DNA of 64,000 nucleotides from Paenibacillus hamazuiensis (GTDB lineage: Bacteria; Bacillota; Bacilli; Paenibacillales; NBRC-103111). A program made the position numbers and the translations under genes. The notes beneath the pieces were generated by a model, which did no database searches, was not told the origin of the DNA, and worked only from the letters and a program-made list of their open reading frames with translations. Numbering within the stretch: the first letter of the stretch is position 1; each line of letters starts with the position of its first letter. Positions 1-9,004 of this stretch are shown here, in pieces. Location: the NCBI RefSeq assembly GCF_023276405.1, contig NZ_JALRMO010000001.1, positions 4,588,001-4,652,000 on the forward strand. Direction: 5' to 3'.

Positions 1-3000
1 GCGGTATAGACGCCGCTCTTCGGCTTAAAGACAAGCTTGTAATCGGGCGTCATATAAAACGTGTCCTTATCTTCATCCTTTGTTCCCGGTTTGTAGGCGA
101 TATCCTCCAGAGTCAACGAAACACCGAAATCGCCGATGAACGGGGTCAAATTTTCCGTGTTCGTGTTTTTCGAAAAATCAGCGGAGTTTTTGAACGAGTT
201 GCCTGACTTATCGACAACCGTAACCCCGTTCATCAGCTTGCCGTCCCATATATAACGGCCGTCGATTTCATTGACGTTAGCATTTATTGCCTTATTGTTG
301 CCTACCTTGATATAGTCAAAGTCTATATTTGAAGTATATATGCTGAAATTAATTTTAAGCGTCTTTGTGCCTTTCGGCGTCTCGAATCCGATCTGGGCTG
401 TGGTGTTGCCCGGATTGAGTCCGATTATTCTAGTGGAAGAAGACGTTTTATCGATGGCTACTATTTTTGTATTTTCAATATTTACAAATTTAATAACCGG
501 CCTGTATCCCTCTTTTGGAAATGGAACCTCCGTACCTTCTTTATTGTTCGCCCTGATAACCTGATTGGTAATTTCCTTGGTCAGATCCCTGTTGTTTGCG
601 AAAATATAAGCGGCATCCGCCGCATCTGCGGTTTTCTTACTGTCATCCTTGTTCGGATTCGCCTTCAACCCCTTCTCAACGAAATATTTGCCGTAAGCGA
701 ACATATTCGGATCAAAGTCTATCCAATACGTTAATTCGTCATCGTCTTCCAGTTCGTCCCATGTATAGGTTTTTGCTTTGCCTGTCAGCGAATACAATTC
801 GTTAACGATCGGCCACTTCGTAGGGTCCGCTTCGCCTGACTTCTCCGCTACCTGCACTAAAGTCGCCGTTATATGATAAGTTCCTTTCAGCTTGGCATCC
901 GCCTTCAACGAAACGCCTTTCCCCGTGGTGTCTTTAGCCGTTAACCGCAAGGTCGGCTTCTGATCGTTCAGTATAAGCTTCGTCGAACCCAAAGAAAACT
1001 CCCCTGTAAACGCCCCTGGCGAACCGTCCACCCTCTCCAGCTTGTATAATACCTGGTATTCATTGTTTGTGATCGTATACTCGTCATTATATTGATCCCT
1101 GACCTTGGATTTGAAATCAGCGGATGAGCCCGGAGTCATCATGTACTCGAGGGATGGCTCAAAACCGTCCTTCTCCAGCAAAACCGGCTTCCGCTTCTCC
1201 ACGAGATCGAAGTCAGCCTTTGTCCTGAACCCGTTAGTCCGCAGCTCGACCTCAATGGACCCTTCCGCCGTTCCCCTCACTTCCTTGATGCGAATATCGC
1301 CCCTGTTTCCCCCGGAAAGCTCGATCGGACCGGTTTCGCCGGGAACGGACGACTCCAGATCGATCCCGCCCTTGCTTGTGACGCGAATCTCCCCGGCTTT
1401 GGCCAGCGCTGCCTTTTCGTCCGCGGTAAGCTGATAGCCTTCCGCATCCCGGACGATCAGGGTGATGACTTTGTTTACATCCCCGTCGGCCAAAAAACTG
1501 GGCGGATCGCTGATTTCCACGGTGGCCGGTTTTTTCGGCGTTAGCACGCTGAGCCTTTTCGTTACGCTTTGCCCGGAATCCAGGGCAATGAGCTGCAGCT
1601 CCGCCGACGAGTCTTTATCGACCTCCGTGTCGGCTACAAGCTCAAGCTCTTCCACGCCGTCGCCATCGTAATCGAAAAACACATTCTCGTCTTCATCCTT
1701 GAACAACCGCGCACCGGCGGTCATTACCCGGACTCCTTCCTTTAATATATCGAGATCGTATATTCGGTTGCCATATTGGTCATATGCGGCAAACGGCAGA
1801 TACACTTTTTGCCCGGGTTGTATGATCTGACGGTTGCCTTCGTAAATCAGATCCCCCGCTTCGACCTTCGAAACAAGCGTCTTATCCCCGACCTTAAACG
1901 TCTTCGTCGCCGATAACGAACGCTCTTTATCGCTGACCATAACGGTGATTTGGGTTCCGCGTTTCTCGCCGCTTAAATCGAGAATAAAAGCCTGCTTATT
2001 GTTCGGGAAGTATTTATACGGCTGCCTGCCCGTATAAATATCAAATTTCCCGAGCGTAAACTCCGTTTGTTCGCCGTATTGATTTTTTTGCTTGAATTCG
2101 ATCACCGTTTTCGAACGGGGCAGCTGATCCGACGGATTGACAAACTCGATCGCTTTGATCTGCTCGTCTTCCGCCGTAAATTCCGCGCTTTTCTTATCCA
2201 CGCTTGCCTCGTCCAAACCGGACAGTTCAACCGTATAGGTTCCTTTTTTTAACTTTTCCTCCAGCGTGATGACCGCCGATTTCTGATCGCCCGACCATTC
2301 GGCGGTACCGGCAAGTTCGCTTCCGTCCCGTTTTACGGTGAGCTTCGCCTTTGCGGAATCGACGATTCGGTCGAAAGTCGCCGACACTTTCTTCGCGCCG
2401 ACGGCCTTCGCTTCCGTCAAAGATACTTTGCCCGGGGCGTTCAATTCCGCAAACAATTTCCCCGTCTCGTACAATGCATCCACGAGCATTCTTCGGGTCG
2501 CCATCCGGTCGCCGTGGAAACGGTTGTCCTCCTGGTTTTTCATAATCTTCAGCTGAAGCGCCATCGTGACAAACCGGCTGAACGTTTTATCGACGCCGTC
2601 CAGATTCGCGGGGCTTTGGTCTGTAATCGGCGTCACTTTTCTTGCTGCATCCACCATACCAAGTCCATAAATGAGGAATTTGGCAAGATCCTGCCGTTTC
2701 ATTTTGTCATCCCCATCGTAGACAATGCCTTCGTTATTGATAAGTCCGGCCTTTTCAAATTGTTCCAAGTAGGAATTATTTGTAAGCGCTTTATCGGTTA
2801 AACGAGAAAAAGCAACCTTGGCGACTCTAAAAAATTCCTCGCGGGTCGCGATGCTGTCGACTCCGAACAGTTCATCGGAATCGGGTGCGAGCGCACCTTC
2901 GCGAATAAACAGATTAAATTTGTCTTTCAGGTCCTTCGACTGCTCCCGCAAATCCTTGAAATCGTCGGCGGTCTTGACTGCTTTGCTCTCGTTAGCAGCC

Positions 3001-3092
3001 GGCGAACTTTCTGTTGCAGCCGTATCCGCATACGCAGGCACATTGGTCGCAAGCAGAAGAAACGACAGCAACAACATAACGCACTTTCTCAT
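1..3092 (-). CDS. SLH-type S-layer/surface protein with Ig-like repeats (3' end outside window)
   Basis: The reading frame is open from an ATG at 3092, preceded by AAGGAAGG, to the window edge, giving at least 1030 residues. Residues 1-22 form a Sec signal peptide ending near PAYAD. Residues about 40-190 are divergent SLH modules (DFKDL, TREEFFRVAKVAF, KRQDLAKFLIYGLG, TRRMLVDALYETG) of the kind that bind wall-linked pyruvylated polymer. The remainder is rich in beta-strand, with Ig/Big-like repeats that include EF-hand-like acidic stretches such as DEDENVFFDYDGDG. The N-terminal half of the SLH protein at 12900-14312 is clearly related. It is a surface structural or adhesin protein; no catalytic motif is visible. 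An operator-like direct repeat with a -10-like hexamer lies about 50-100 nt upstream, so it appears to have its own promoter although it follows the permease gene. Confidence 0.85.
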   Translation of the reverse strand, partial: MRKCVMLLLSFLLLATNVPAYADTAATESSPAANESKAVKTADDFKDLREQSKDLKDKFNLFIREGALAPDSDELFGVDSIATREEFFRVAKVAFSRLTDKALTNNSYLEQFEKAGLINNEGIVYDGDDKMKRQDLAKFLIYGLGMVDAARKVTPITDQSPANLDGVDKTFSRFVTMALQLKIMKNQEDNRFHGDRMATRRMLVDALYETGKLFAELNAPGKVSLTEAKAVGAKKVSATFDRIVDSAKAKLTVKRDGSELAGTAEWSGDQKSAVITLEEKLKKGTYTVELSGLDEASVDKKSAEFTAEDEQIKAIEFVNPSDQLPRSKTVIEFKQKNQYGEQTEFTLGKFDIYTGRQPYKYFPNNKQAFILDLSGEKRGTQITVMVSDKERSLSATKTFKVGDKTLVSKVEAGDLIYEGNRQIIQPGQKVYLPFAAYDQYGNRIYDLDILKEGVRVMTAGARLFKDEDENVFFDYDGDGVEELELVADTEVDKDSSAELQLIALDSGQSVTKRLSVLTPKKPATVEISDPPSFLADGDVNKVITLIVRDAEGYQLTADEKAALAKAGEIRVTSKGGIDLESSVPGETGPIELSGGNRGDIRIKEVRGTAEGSIEVELRTNGFRTKADFDLVEKRKPVLLEKDGFEPSLEYMMTPGSSADFKSKVRDQYNDEYTITNNEYQVLYKLERVDGSPGAFTGEFSLGSTKLILNDQKPTLRLTAKDTTGKGVSLKADAKLKGTYHITATLVQVAEKSGEADPTKWPIVNELYSLTGKAKTYTWDELEDDDELTYWIDFDPNMFAYGKYFVEKGLKANPNKDDSKKTADAADAAYIFANNRDLTKEITNQVIRANNKEGTEVPFPKEGYRPVIKFVNIENTKIVAIDKTSSSTRIIGLNPGNTTAQIGFETPKGTKTLKINFSIYTSNIDFDYIKVGNNKAINANVNEIDGRYIWDGKLMNGVTVVDKSGNSFKNSADFSKNTNTENLTPFIGDFGVSLTLEDIAYKPGTKDEDKDTFYMTPDYKLVFKPKSGVYT

Positions 3093-3140
3093 ACAGACAC
3101 CTTCCTTCGTAAAATTATAAATGCACCTTGTACTAGATCT

Positions 3141-3194
3141 AAAATAAATGAAGATACGCCACCGTTTATAGGGGATTTATCGCATATTTATAGG
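3141..3194 (-). promoter_or_regulatory. Direct-repeat operator (site A) and promoter of the SLH gene
   Basis: On the minus strand CCTATAAA occurs at 3194-3187 and again at 3172-3165, exactly 22 bp apart. The hexamer TATTTT follows 18 nt after the proximal copy (3146-3141), so that copy would cover the -35 position. This is the geometry of AraC-type activators bound to direct repeats. The same boxes precede other genes of this window. The regulator's identity is inferred. Confidence 0.6.
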
Positions 3195-3210
3195 TTGCGA
3201 GTACTTTCAT

Positions 3211-6129
3211 CTAATCTTCTCCCAGCTTGACGGCCTGATGAATGCGAATGCGCGAAACAATGTAACCGAGAACCGCCAGTCCGATGCCGAGCATCACGTT
3301 GACGATCCAATACAGCCGCACCTGATCTCTTATATCGAACGTCACTTTAAACGGCGGAACCTGGGTGCCCGGGTCAAAAGACAGCTCGAATAACGGCACG
3401 AACAGACGGCTTGTAAAGTTGCCCGTTACGATCCCGATCAGCATCGCGCTGCCCGAAATCAAGATTTGCTCGGAAGCCAGCATGACAATAAGCTGGATAA
3501 ACGAGATGCCCATCGCCCGCAAAATCCCGAATTGCAGCGTTCGCGCAAATAGCGACAAAATCCAGTACAGCAGGAAGCCGAAAAAGCAAATGCAGATCGA
3601 TATGAGAAAACCGAGCGTCATCACGCCGTTAATCGCCAGCTGGAAAGGATCGTTGATCGCCTTGATCTGCTCCTGCTTCGCATCCCGAACCGATTCGATT
3701 TCATATCCATGATCGCGAACCCCTTGATATACGGCCTGGCCGCTTGCGCCGGGCTTCAGCTTCAGCCATACCTCGTACGGCTCGAGCGCGAGATTGTTTT
3801 GAATGTACGACAAATGGCCGACCACCAGCATAGGCTTTTTTACTTTTGTGGTCGTCCCCTGCTTCGTCTTGACCGTCACTTGATCGCCCGCGCCCGGGTT
3901 CGGATTCCACGACGGCCAGTAGTTTATCGTCCCGTATACGGTGAACGGAGCGCTTTCCACCTGCGACCAGCCGATCGTAATCGTGTCGCCGGGTTTGATG
4001 CCGTATTCCTCGGCCATCGATTTCGAAATTAACACCGCCGACGGGTTCACCGCGATCAGGTTCAAATATTCGTTGAAATGACGCCCGAGCAGCTTGGAGC
4101 GCATCCAGGCGGTTTGGCCGAAATCTTTCGTATCGATGCCCATGAGCTGCACGGTATCGCTCGCTTTGCCCCGTGAGAACACCGCATCTTTTTTGATAAA
4201 CACCTTGGCGGCATGCTCCACGCCGGGCAGCTGCGTAAACGGCAGGAAGGACGGCTCGGTGTACTGTGTTTTATGTGGCGCCTCCGGTTCTTCATCGGAG
4301 AGCTGGGTTTCCGCGGACGCCTCCTCTTCGGAAGCTTCTTCTTCCAGCAGACCGGTCAAAATCGCCGGAGGAGCGTCGTTTTCCCAATGGATTTGCATCG
4401 TGATGTCGGCGCCGGCGGAATAGCGGATTTTGTCAAGCGTATTCATGTTGATCGTTCTAGTGGCGCTCGCGCTGAACAATCCGGTGGCGATCGTGATGAT
4501 CAGGAACACCATAATAAACTGGTATTGAATGGTCGACCTGCTGACCTGAATGAACGTGGAGTACAGGGACGGCGGCCACCACCGTCTGCCGATGCCGAAA
4601 ATAAGCCTCATGAACCACGGATACAGGCGCAGCACGAACAAGCCGAGCCCCAATATAAACAGCGCGGGAATGAGAAACAGCAGCGGATCGACCCGCAAAT
4701 CGCCCGATTTGAGACCGAGCGACAGCAGCTCCTGCGTGCGGATTTTATAATTTTGCAAGCCGTAAAGAGCGATCCCGATCAGCACGACATCGATGAAATA
4801 TTTGTGCCAGAACGAAACCTTCATCTGTCTGGCCGATTGCTGCTTATGCCCGACGATGGTCGCCCTTGTCGCCAAAAGAACGGGAATCAGCGTCATCACA
4901 AGCGAAGCGCCAACCGCAACGAGCGCATACAGGTAGGCGTCACGGTTCAAAGACACTTCCAGTTTGGCGCGCTGCACGAACTCGAGAAATCCGCTGGAAG
5001 CGCCCAGCACCTTCGTCATCGCCGCCCCCAAATGCGGACCTGCAAAAAAGGCGACCGCACCGAGAACAAGCCCCTCCGCCACATAGCTGAGCACGATTTG
5101 CAGACGGCTCGCTCCACGGCTGCGCAGCACGGCGATTTCCGTCTTCTGCCGCTCCGCGATCAGGTTGGCTACCATGTACAAATAAAAAGCGAGCATCAGC
5201 ATGACCGGCACGTTAAGCGACCATAACATAAGCCGCAAATTCGTCTCTTTCACGTAATAGGAGCTCAGCGTCGCAATGGCCGGCGCGTTGTTGTTATGTG
5301 CTTCGTAACGCTCCTCCAAGTGCTCGTCGATCATTCGGCCGGTGCCGAGGTAATCGCGGGCGGAGGCGAGCGACATCTTCGTATAGTCCAGCGCCCAGTA
5401 CCAGTAGCTCGACTGCACGTTCAGTTTGCCGCCTTCGGTAAAGTCTTTTTCGAACAAAGCAAAATCGATCAGGAAGCTGTTTTTATAGCTGCTCGGAATG
5501 TTATACCAAAAGATATCGGCGTAATCTTTGCGGTCGAATACCCCGACCGGCTTGACGCGAACCGTTTGCTTCGTATTCACGTCCTGGATCGTGAATTCGG
5601 TGCCCAGCACCATTCCGAGCTCGGTGAGCGCCTCCGCCACGACGAGCGCTTCATATACGCCCCCTACCGGCTCCTTGGCCGGAAGACGCCCGTCGACAAG
5701 CCGCATATGCTCCTCCATCCCGTCAATGGCGGTAAAATCGGCCGAACGCTGCTTCGCGGCATCCACTTTGCCCGGCTCGGCGGGAGTGAGTCCGTACCGC
5801 TGGGTCGACCGTTCGCGCACGAAATATTGCACGGGCAACCCGAACCTGGGGCTCGCTTTTTTCAAAAAAATGTCGGTTTCATGCAGCTTGGCGCTTTTCT
5901 GCCCGTCCTGGGCGGTCATGGTGGCCGACAGCCAATATATGCCGGGGTATTGATTGCTGCTTAGCTGCAGCTGCTTCAGCTCCTGAATGAGCAATCTTTG
6001 CAGAATGGCGCTCGTATAAATCGGCATGCTGCTGGCCAGCGCGACGGATAATATCAAACCGAACAAGAGGCTGAGCTCGAGCCATTTGTTGCTGATCATT
6101 TTGCGCAAAATCATCACGAACAGTGCCAA
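3211..6129 (-). CDS. FtsX/MacB-type ABC transporter permease
   Basis: This 972-residue membrane protein has a TM segment at residues 10-33, a large extracytoplasmic MacB-PCD-like domain, an FtsX module around residues 305-430 (with AVLRSRGASRLQI, the coupling-helix-like loop), two more TM helices, a second extracellular domain, and a second FtsX module at about 830-960 with FGILRAMGISFIQL. The double arrangement resembles permeases of mechanotransmission-type (MacB/LolCDE-like) exporters. It lies 30 nt downstream of the adaptor gene, so the two are probably co-transcribed. No nucleotide-binding subunit is encoded next to them in the window; it may lie beyond position 1 or elsewhere. The substrate is unknown. 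Proximity to the S-layer gene suggests a role in envelope export or stress, which is inference. Confidence 0.88.
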   Translation of the reverse strand: MALFVMILRKMISNKWLELSLLFGLILSVALASSMPIYTSAILQRLLIQELKQLQLSSNQYPGIYWLSATMTAQDGQKSAKLHETDIFLKKASPRFGLPVQYFVRERSTQRYGLTPAEPGKVDAAKQRSADFTAIDGMEEHMRLVDGRLPAKEPVGGVYEALVVAEALTELGMVLGTEFTIQDVNTKQTVRVKPVGVFDRKDYADIFWYNIPSSYKNSFLIDFALFEKDFTEGGKLNVQSSYWYWALDYTKMSLASARDYLGTGRMIDEHLEERYEAHNNNAPAIATLSSYYVKETNLRLMLWSLNVPVMLMLAFYLYMVANLIAERQKTEIAVLRSRGASRLQIVLSYVAEGLVLGAVAFFAGPHLGAAMTKVLGASSGFLEFVQRAKLEVSLNRDAYLYALVAVGASLVMTLIPVLLATRATIVGHKQQSARQMKVSFWHKYFIDVVLIGIALYGLQNYKIRTQELLSLGLKSGDLRVDPLLFLIPALFILGLGLFVLRLYPWFMRLIFGIGRRWWPPSLYSTFIQVSRSTIQYQFIMVFLIITIATGLFSASATRTINMNTLDKIRYSAGADITMQIHWENDAPPAILTGLLEEEASEEEASAETQLSDEEPEAPHKTQYTEPSFLPFTQLPGVEHAAKVFIKKDAVFSRGKASDTVQLMGIDTKDFGQTAWMRSKLLGRHFNEYLNLIAVNPSAVLISKSMAEEYGIKPGDTITIGWSQVESAPFTVYGTINYWPSWNPNPGAGDQVTVKTKQGTTTKVKKPMLVVGHLSYIQNNLALEPYEVWLKLKPGASGQAVYQGVRDHGYEIESVRDAKQEQIKAINDPFQLAINGVMTLGFLISICICFFGFLLYWILSLFARTLQFGILRAMGISFIQLIVMLASEQILISGSAMLIGIVTGNFTSRLFVPLFELSFDPGTQVPPFKVTFDIRDQVRLYWIVNVMLGIGLAVLGYIVSRIRIHQAVKLGED

Positions 6130-6159
6130 TGTTCCACCCCCTGATCCAATCCGGTTCCA

Positions 6160-7194
6160 TCAATTGTTCAAGATGACCTTTTGGCCTTCGGTCAGCCCTT
6201 TGCGGATTTCCACTTCCGTCGCCGCCACGATGCCTTTCTCCACGTCGATTTCTTTCCGGCTTTCGCCGTCCAGCACCTGCACGTAATCCCGCCCCATGTA
6301 GCTGCGCAGCCCGGCTCTCGGAATAACGAGCACGTTCTCCCTTTTTTCCGTCACAATTGTAATATCCGCCTGACTGCCTATCGTGACGTCAGCCGGAAGC
6401 CCCTCCACCGCAATGATAAGGGATTTCGCGTTTTTGTCCTGGATCGCCTTATTGTTGTTCGGCGGTGCCGTCATCGGAGTTTGCACGACCTTCCCCTTAT
6501 ACGATGTTCCTTTGATCTTGACGTCGACATCCATATGAATTTCCACACCGGCCAAGTCGTTTTGACTGGATCCCGTGTAGACAAGCTTCATCTGCTTCGG
6601 GTCGGCGATCGTCACGAGCTGCTTGTAGGCGGTAACCTGCTCGCCCGGCTGAATCGGATCGATGTACGTGACGATGCCGTCGACCGTAGCGACCAATCTC
6701 GCTTTATCGAGCTGGCTTTTCAGCGATTTCAATTGGAGGGTCGCGCTTTCCAAATCGAGCATTTTCGAGCGGAACTCGGGACTCTCTTCGCCGCTGGCCG
6801 CAATTTCCTGCTTCATCTGCAGCTCGATTTTCTCAATCGCAATTTCCTGCAGGCGAATTTTCGTTTCCAGATCTTCGGTTTCCGTCGTCGCTACCACATC
6901 CCCGGATTTTACCCTGTCGTTCAGCTTCACGTTCATCGAAACGAGCCGGCCGCCCGATTCCTTGTAATACAAGTAATCCATTTTGTCCGAAGCGAAAGTC
7001 GCCACTCCGGTAATTTGTTTGGCGATATTCGTCTGCTTCGCTTCGTAGACGCTGAAGGTTTCTTTGACCGGCTGGATCAGAGGCGGAGCCAGCTCCTCCT
7101 CTTCCACCGGGAGCAGGGAGCAGCCGGTCAAGGGGACGACCGCACAACATAGGACCAGCATCGGGAGAAGAAGATTTTTCCGTTTCTTGAGCAA
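6160..7194 (-). CDS. MacA/HlyD-like periplasmic-adaptor-type lipoprotein
   Basis: This is a membrane-fusion/adaptor protein of about 345 residues. The N-terminus is a lipoprotein signal (KKRKN, hydrophobic stretch, lipobox LTGC). Residues about 60-100 and 165-200 form a split lipoyl-like domain (SGDVVATTETEDLETKI and LVATVDGIVTYIDPIQPGEQV) flanking a coiled-coil hairpin of about 60 residues rich in E, K and L, followed by beta-barrel domains ending in GLTEGQKVILNN. Start choice: an ATG at 7203 directly abuts the GGAGG at 7208-7204, whereas TTG at 7194 is 9 nt away and is preferred. In Gram-positive bacteria such adaptors work with FtsX-type permeases, which fits the downstream gene. Confidence 0.85.
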   Translation of the reverse strand: MLKKRKNLLLPMLVLCCAVVPLTGCSLLPVEEEELAPPLIQPVKETFSVYEAKQTNIAKQITGVATFASDKMDYLYYKESGGRLVSMNVKLNDRVKSGDVVATTETEDLETKIRLQEIAIEKIELQMKQEIAASGEESPEFRSKMLDLESATLQLKSLKSQLDKARLVATVDGIVTYIDPIQPGEQVTAYKQLVTIADPKQMKLVYTGSSQNDLAGVEIHMDVDVKIKGTSYKGKVVQTPMTAPPNNNKAIQDKNAKSLIIAVEGLPADVTIGSQADITIVTEKRENVLVIPRAGLRSYMGRDYVQVLDGESRKEIDVEKGIVAATEVEIRKGLTEGQKVILNN

Positions 7195-7263
7195 TTTAAC
7201 CATCCTCCAGTATGTTGCATCCGAAAGCATTACAAATTAACGGTACTATGAAAACGCTGTCTT

Positions 7264-7292
7264 GATTTAGGGTTTTCTTTCACCTTTGTAGG
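7264..7292 (-). promoter_or_regulatory. Probable direct-repeat operator (site F) upstream of the adaptor-permease genes
   Basis: The minus strand carries CCTACAAA (7292-7285) and CCTAAATC (7271-7264), 21 bp apart. The distal copy is preceded by CAA, as in site A. The proximal copy is imperfect and no convincing -10 is visible, so this is the weakest of the complete pairs. Confidence 0.4.
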
Positions 7293-7386
7293 TTGATTTG
7301 ATCCAGTTCGTGCTTTTCCCGGACAAAACATATATTAGATAATATCGCCCTATATTTTCCCATGTAATTATTTGGTATATTTGTCA

Positions 7387-7406
7387 TTGTAACTGGCCGG
7401 TTACAA
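7387..7406 (+). promoter_or_regulatory. 20-bp palindrome, candidate operator or 5'-UTR hairpin
   Basis: TTGTAAC and GTTACAA flank a TGGCCG centre, making a near-perfect 20-bp dyad. It ends 12 nt before the GGAGG of the gene at 7430. A TTGTCA at 7381 just upstream could be a -35 element. No regulator for this site is recognisable in the window. Confidence 0.4.
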
Positions 7407-7429
7407 CTAAATGCGTTGGAGGAATAACG

Positions 7430-7915
7430 ATGAAGTTTAAAAAAATGCTAAGTATTTTTGCTTTGGTAGCTGCTTTATTAACCTTTACGCAATCCGCATT
7501 TGCGGATGGTACACCAATTAATTCATGGACGGTAGCAGAAGAATATGGGTGCAAACGAAACGATTCAGAAATAGCAGGTGGTGGTACGACAAATTATGCT
7601 TACATGCACCTTCGTTCAGGTGTTCCTTGCTGGGCAGGTGTCTCAGGCACGACTTATGTATCAAATGCAAACCAAATTTTAATTGATTGGAGTTTTGATT
7701 CATGGGATAGTGGAATAGGCGGCGTCGAACTGGAAATTAATAGGTGGGATGGTAGTAATGAATATATAGATTTGGATAATGATCGCAGTTATGATAATGG
7801 AACCACAGCTATTGACGTTGCCGGATACACAGGGTATGTAACGGTTAAGTTAGTCGCATTCTCCAGCGGTCTCAGGATTGTAAGAGCTAATATCGATAAT
7901 ATAACTTTTCAGTAG
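7430..7915 (+). CDS. Small secreted beta-rich protein, function unknown
   Basis: This 161-residue protein starts at ATG 7430 with GGAGG 7 nt upstream. Residues 1-26 are a classical signal peptide (positive MKFKKM, hydrophobic core, cleavage after SAFA). The mature part is rich in Asp, Gly, Trp and Tyr, with two cysteines and alternating strand patterns such as VELEINRWDG and VTVKLVAFSSG, suggesting a beta-sandwich or lectin-like exoprotein. I recognise no named family. The gene is noticeably AT-richer than its neighbours, stands alone on the plus strand and borders the mobile-element block, so recent acquisition is plausible. It has its own terminator. Confidence 0.75.
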   Translation: MKFKKMLSIFALVAALLTFTQSAFADGTPINSWTVAEEYGCKRNDSEIAGGGTTNYAYMHLRSGVPCWAGVSGTTYVSNANQILIDWSFDSWDSGIGGVELEINRWDGSNEYIDLDNDRSYDNGTTAIDVAGYTGYVTVKLVAFSSGLRIVRANIDNITFQ

Positions 7916-7978
7916 AAGATCACATTGTCTATACAAAATTCTCTGAAGATCTATTAAAAAGTTCATTACTTGCCGCAT

Positions 7979-8009
7979 AAGAGGAGACTATATTGTTTCC
8001 TCTTTTTTT
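7979..8009 (+). terminator. Rho-independent terminator of the small secreted protein gene
   Basis: AAGAGGA pairs with TCCTCTT around a 12-nt loop and is followed by a run of seven T, about 60 nt after the stop codon. Confidence 0.85.
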
Positions 8010-8058
8010 ATGTAGGTCAATTGCTCCCCAGTTTATTTCTTAGCTTGCTTAATAACCT

Positions 8059-8124
8059 CTTATAACCAAAGCTCGGTTTTGTCAAGGTTCTTTCCCCTTG
8101 ACGGAAGCGGGCTTTGGTTATAAG
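8059..8124. repeat. Nested inverted repeat next to the IS110 remnant
   Basis: The 14-bp arms CTTATAACCAAAGC (8059-8072) and its exact reverse complement (8111-8124) enclose a second 7-bp pair, GTCAAGG (8081-8087) and CCTTGAC (8096-8102). The position just beyond the transposase stop suggests part of the IS end or a transcription-blocking hairpin. Neither strand has a clear T-run. Confidence 0.6.
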
Positions 8125-8148
8125 CTTTCAGGCCGCAAGCTATAAATA

Positions 8149-8880
8149 TTATCCCGTACCAGTATCCTCCGGCCATTCTTGAGATACTTCAAGTTCAAAA
8201 TCCTCGATCATGAACAAAAGCTCATCTAGAGACGTTTCGTACTTCAAAGCTTGCTTGTTCATCTTTTTAAGCTTTCGTTCGAGCAAGTCCTTAAGTAGGT
8301 CTCTGTACTCCTCTTGCCTGATTAGCACAGCCCAGACAATGTGCAGTAACTTTCGAGCCGTTGCTACAATCGCAACCTTATGTCCTTTCTTCTCCTTAAG
8401 CCCTAAGTAGAAAGCACGTAATTTGCCTTTGCTCTGAATTGCTCGTTGTGCACATTGGACCATAATCCATCGCAGCGTTGTTCGTCCTTCTTTCGTTATG
8501 TTCCCCGTATATCGCGTTTTTCCCGATTGATGAACAGATGGAACAAGCCCCGCATAGCATGAAAGTTTCTTGGGGGAAAGAAATCTGGTTATGTCCCCAA
8601 TTTCGGCAAGGTTAGTCAGCGCACTTAATACCGATATGCCTGGTATTCCCATAAGTAAGGGAACATTCGGATTGGTCTTAGCTCTGGCGAATAAATCGGC
8701 TTCTAGTGCATTCATTTCGCTTTGAACAGAATCTAGTAGTTTCAATGATGAATGCACAACAATTTGCACTGTTTCAGGCAACCGTACTTTCTCAAGATAT
8801 TTCCGCCCATTTACTCCGAAAAGATCGCTCCATGGGGACTGAATACCATTTCGGATCAGAGCTGCATGAATCTTGTTTTT
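8149..8880 (-). pseudogene. IS110/IS116/IS902-family transposase, 5'-truncated
   Basis: Only the C-terminal half is present. The frame is open from a TAA at 8883-8881 (seven-A run) to the stop at 8149. It contains the Transposase_20 region with MGIPGISVLSALTNLAEIGDI, SCYAGLVPS, YTGNITKEGRTTLRWIMVQ and KKGHKVAIVATARKLLHIVW, typical of IS110 enzymes. The N-terminal DEDD nuclease half, normally about 150-200 residues, is missing; upstream sequence changes to group II intron DNA around 8885-8890. No N-terminal remnant is seen on the other side of the intron block, so simple interruption by the intron does not fully explain the loss. It should be inactive. Confidence 0.85.
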
Positions 8881-9004
8881 TTAGCATGGTCCGAATACAG
8901 CTTTCTCCGAGACCCTACTCTGATTGTAGCAGAGCCGAGCCCGCATGTTTATCATACCAACACACCACCGTACATGCGGGTCCGCATACGGCGGTTCCGA
9001 AAGG

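Noticed and set aside
4213-5226. Long plus-strand frame opposite the FtsX gene
   Set aside because: It is Arg/Gln/His-rich, lacks a ribosome binding site and mirrors the minus-strand codon pattern; several similar frames (15889-17493, 32615-34099, 50039-51973, 55839-57695) were dropped for the same reason.
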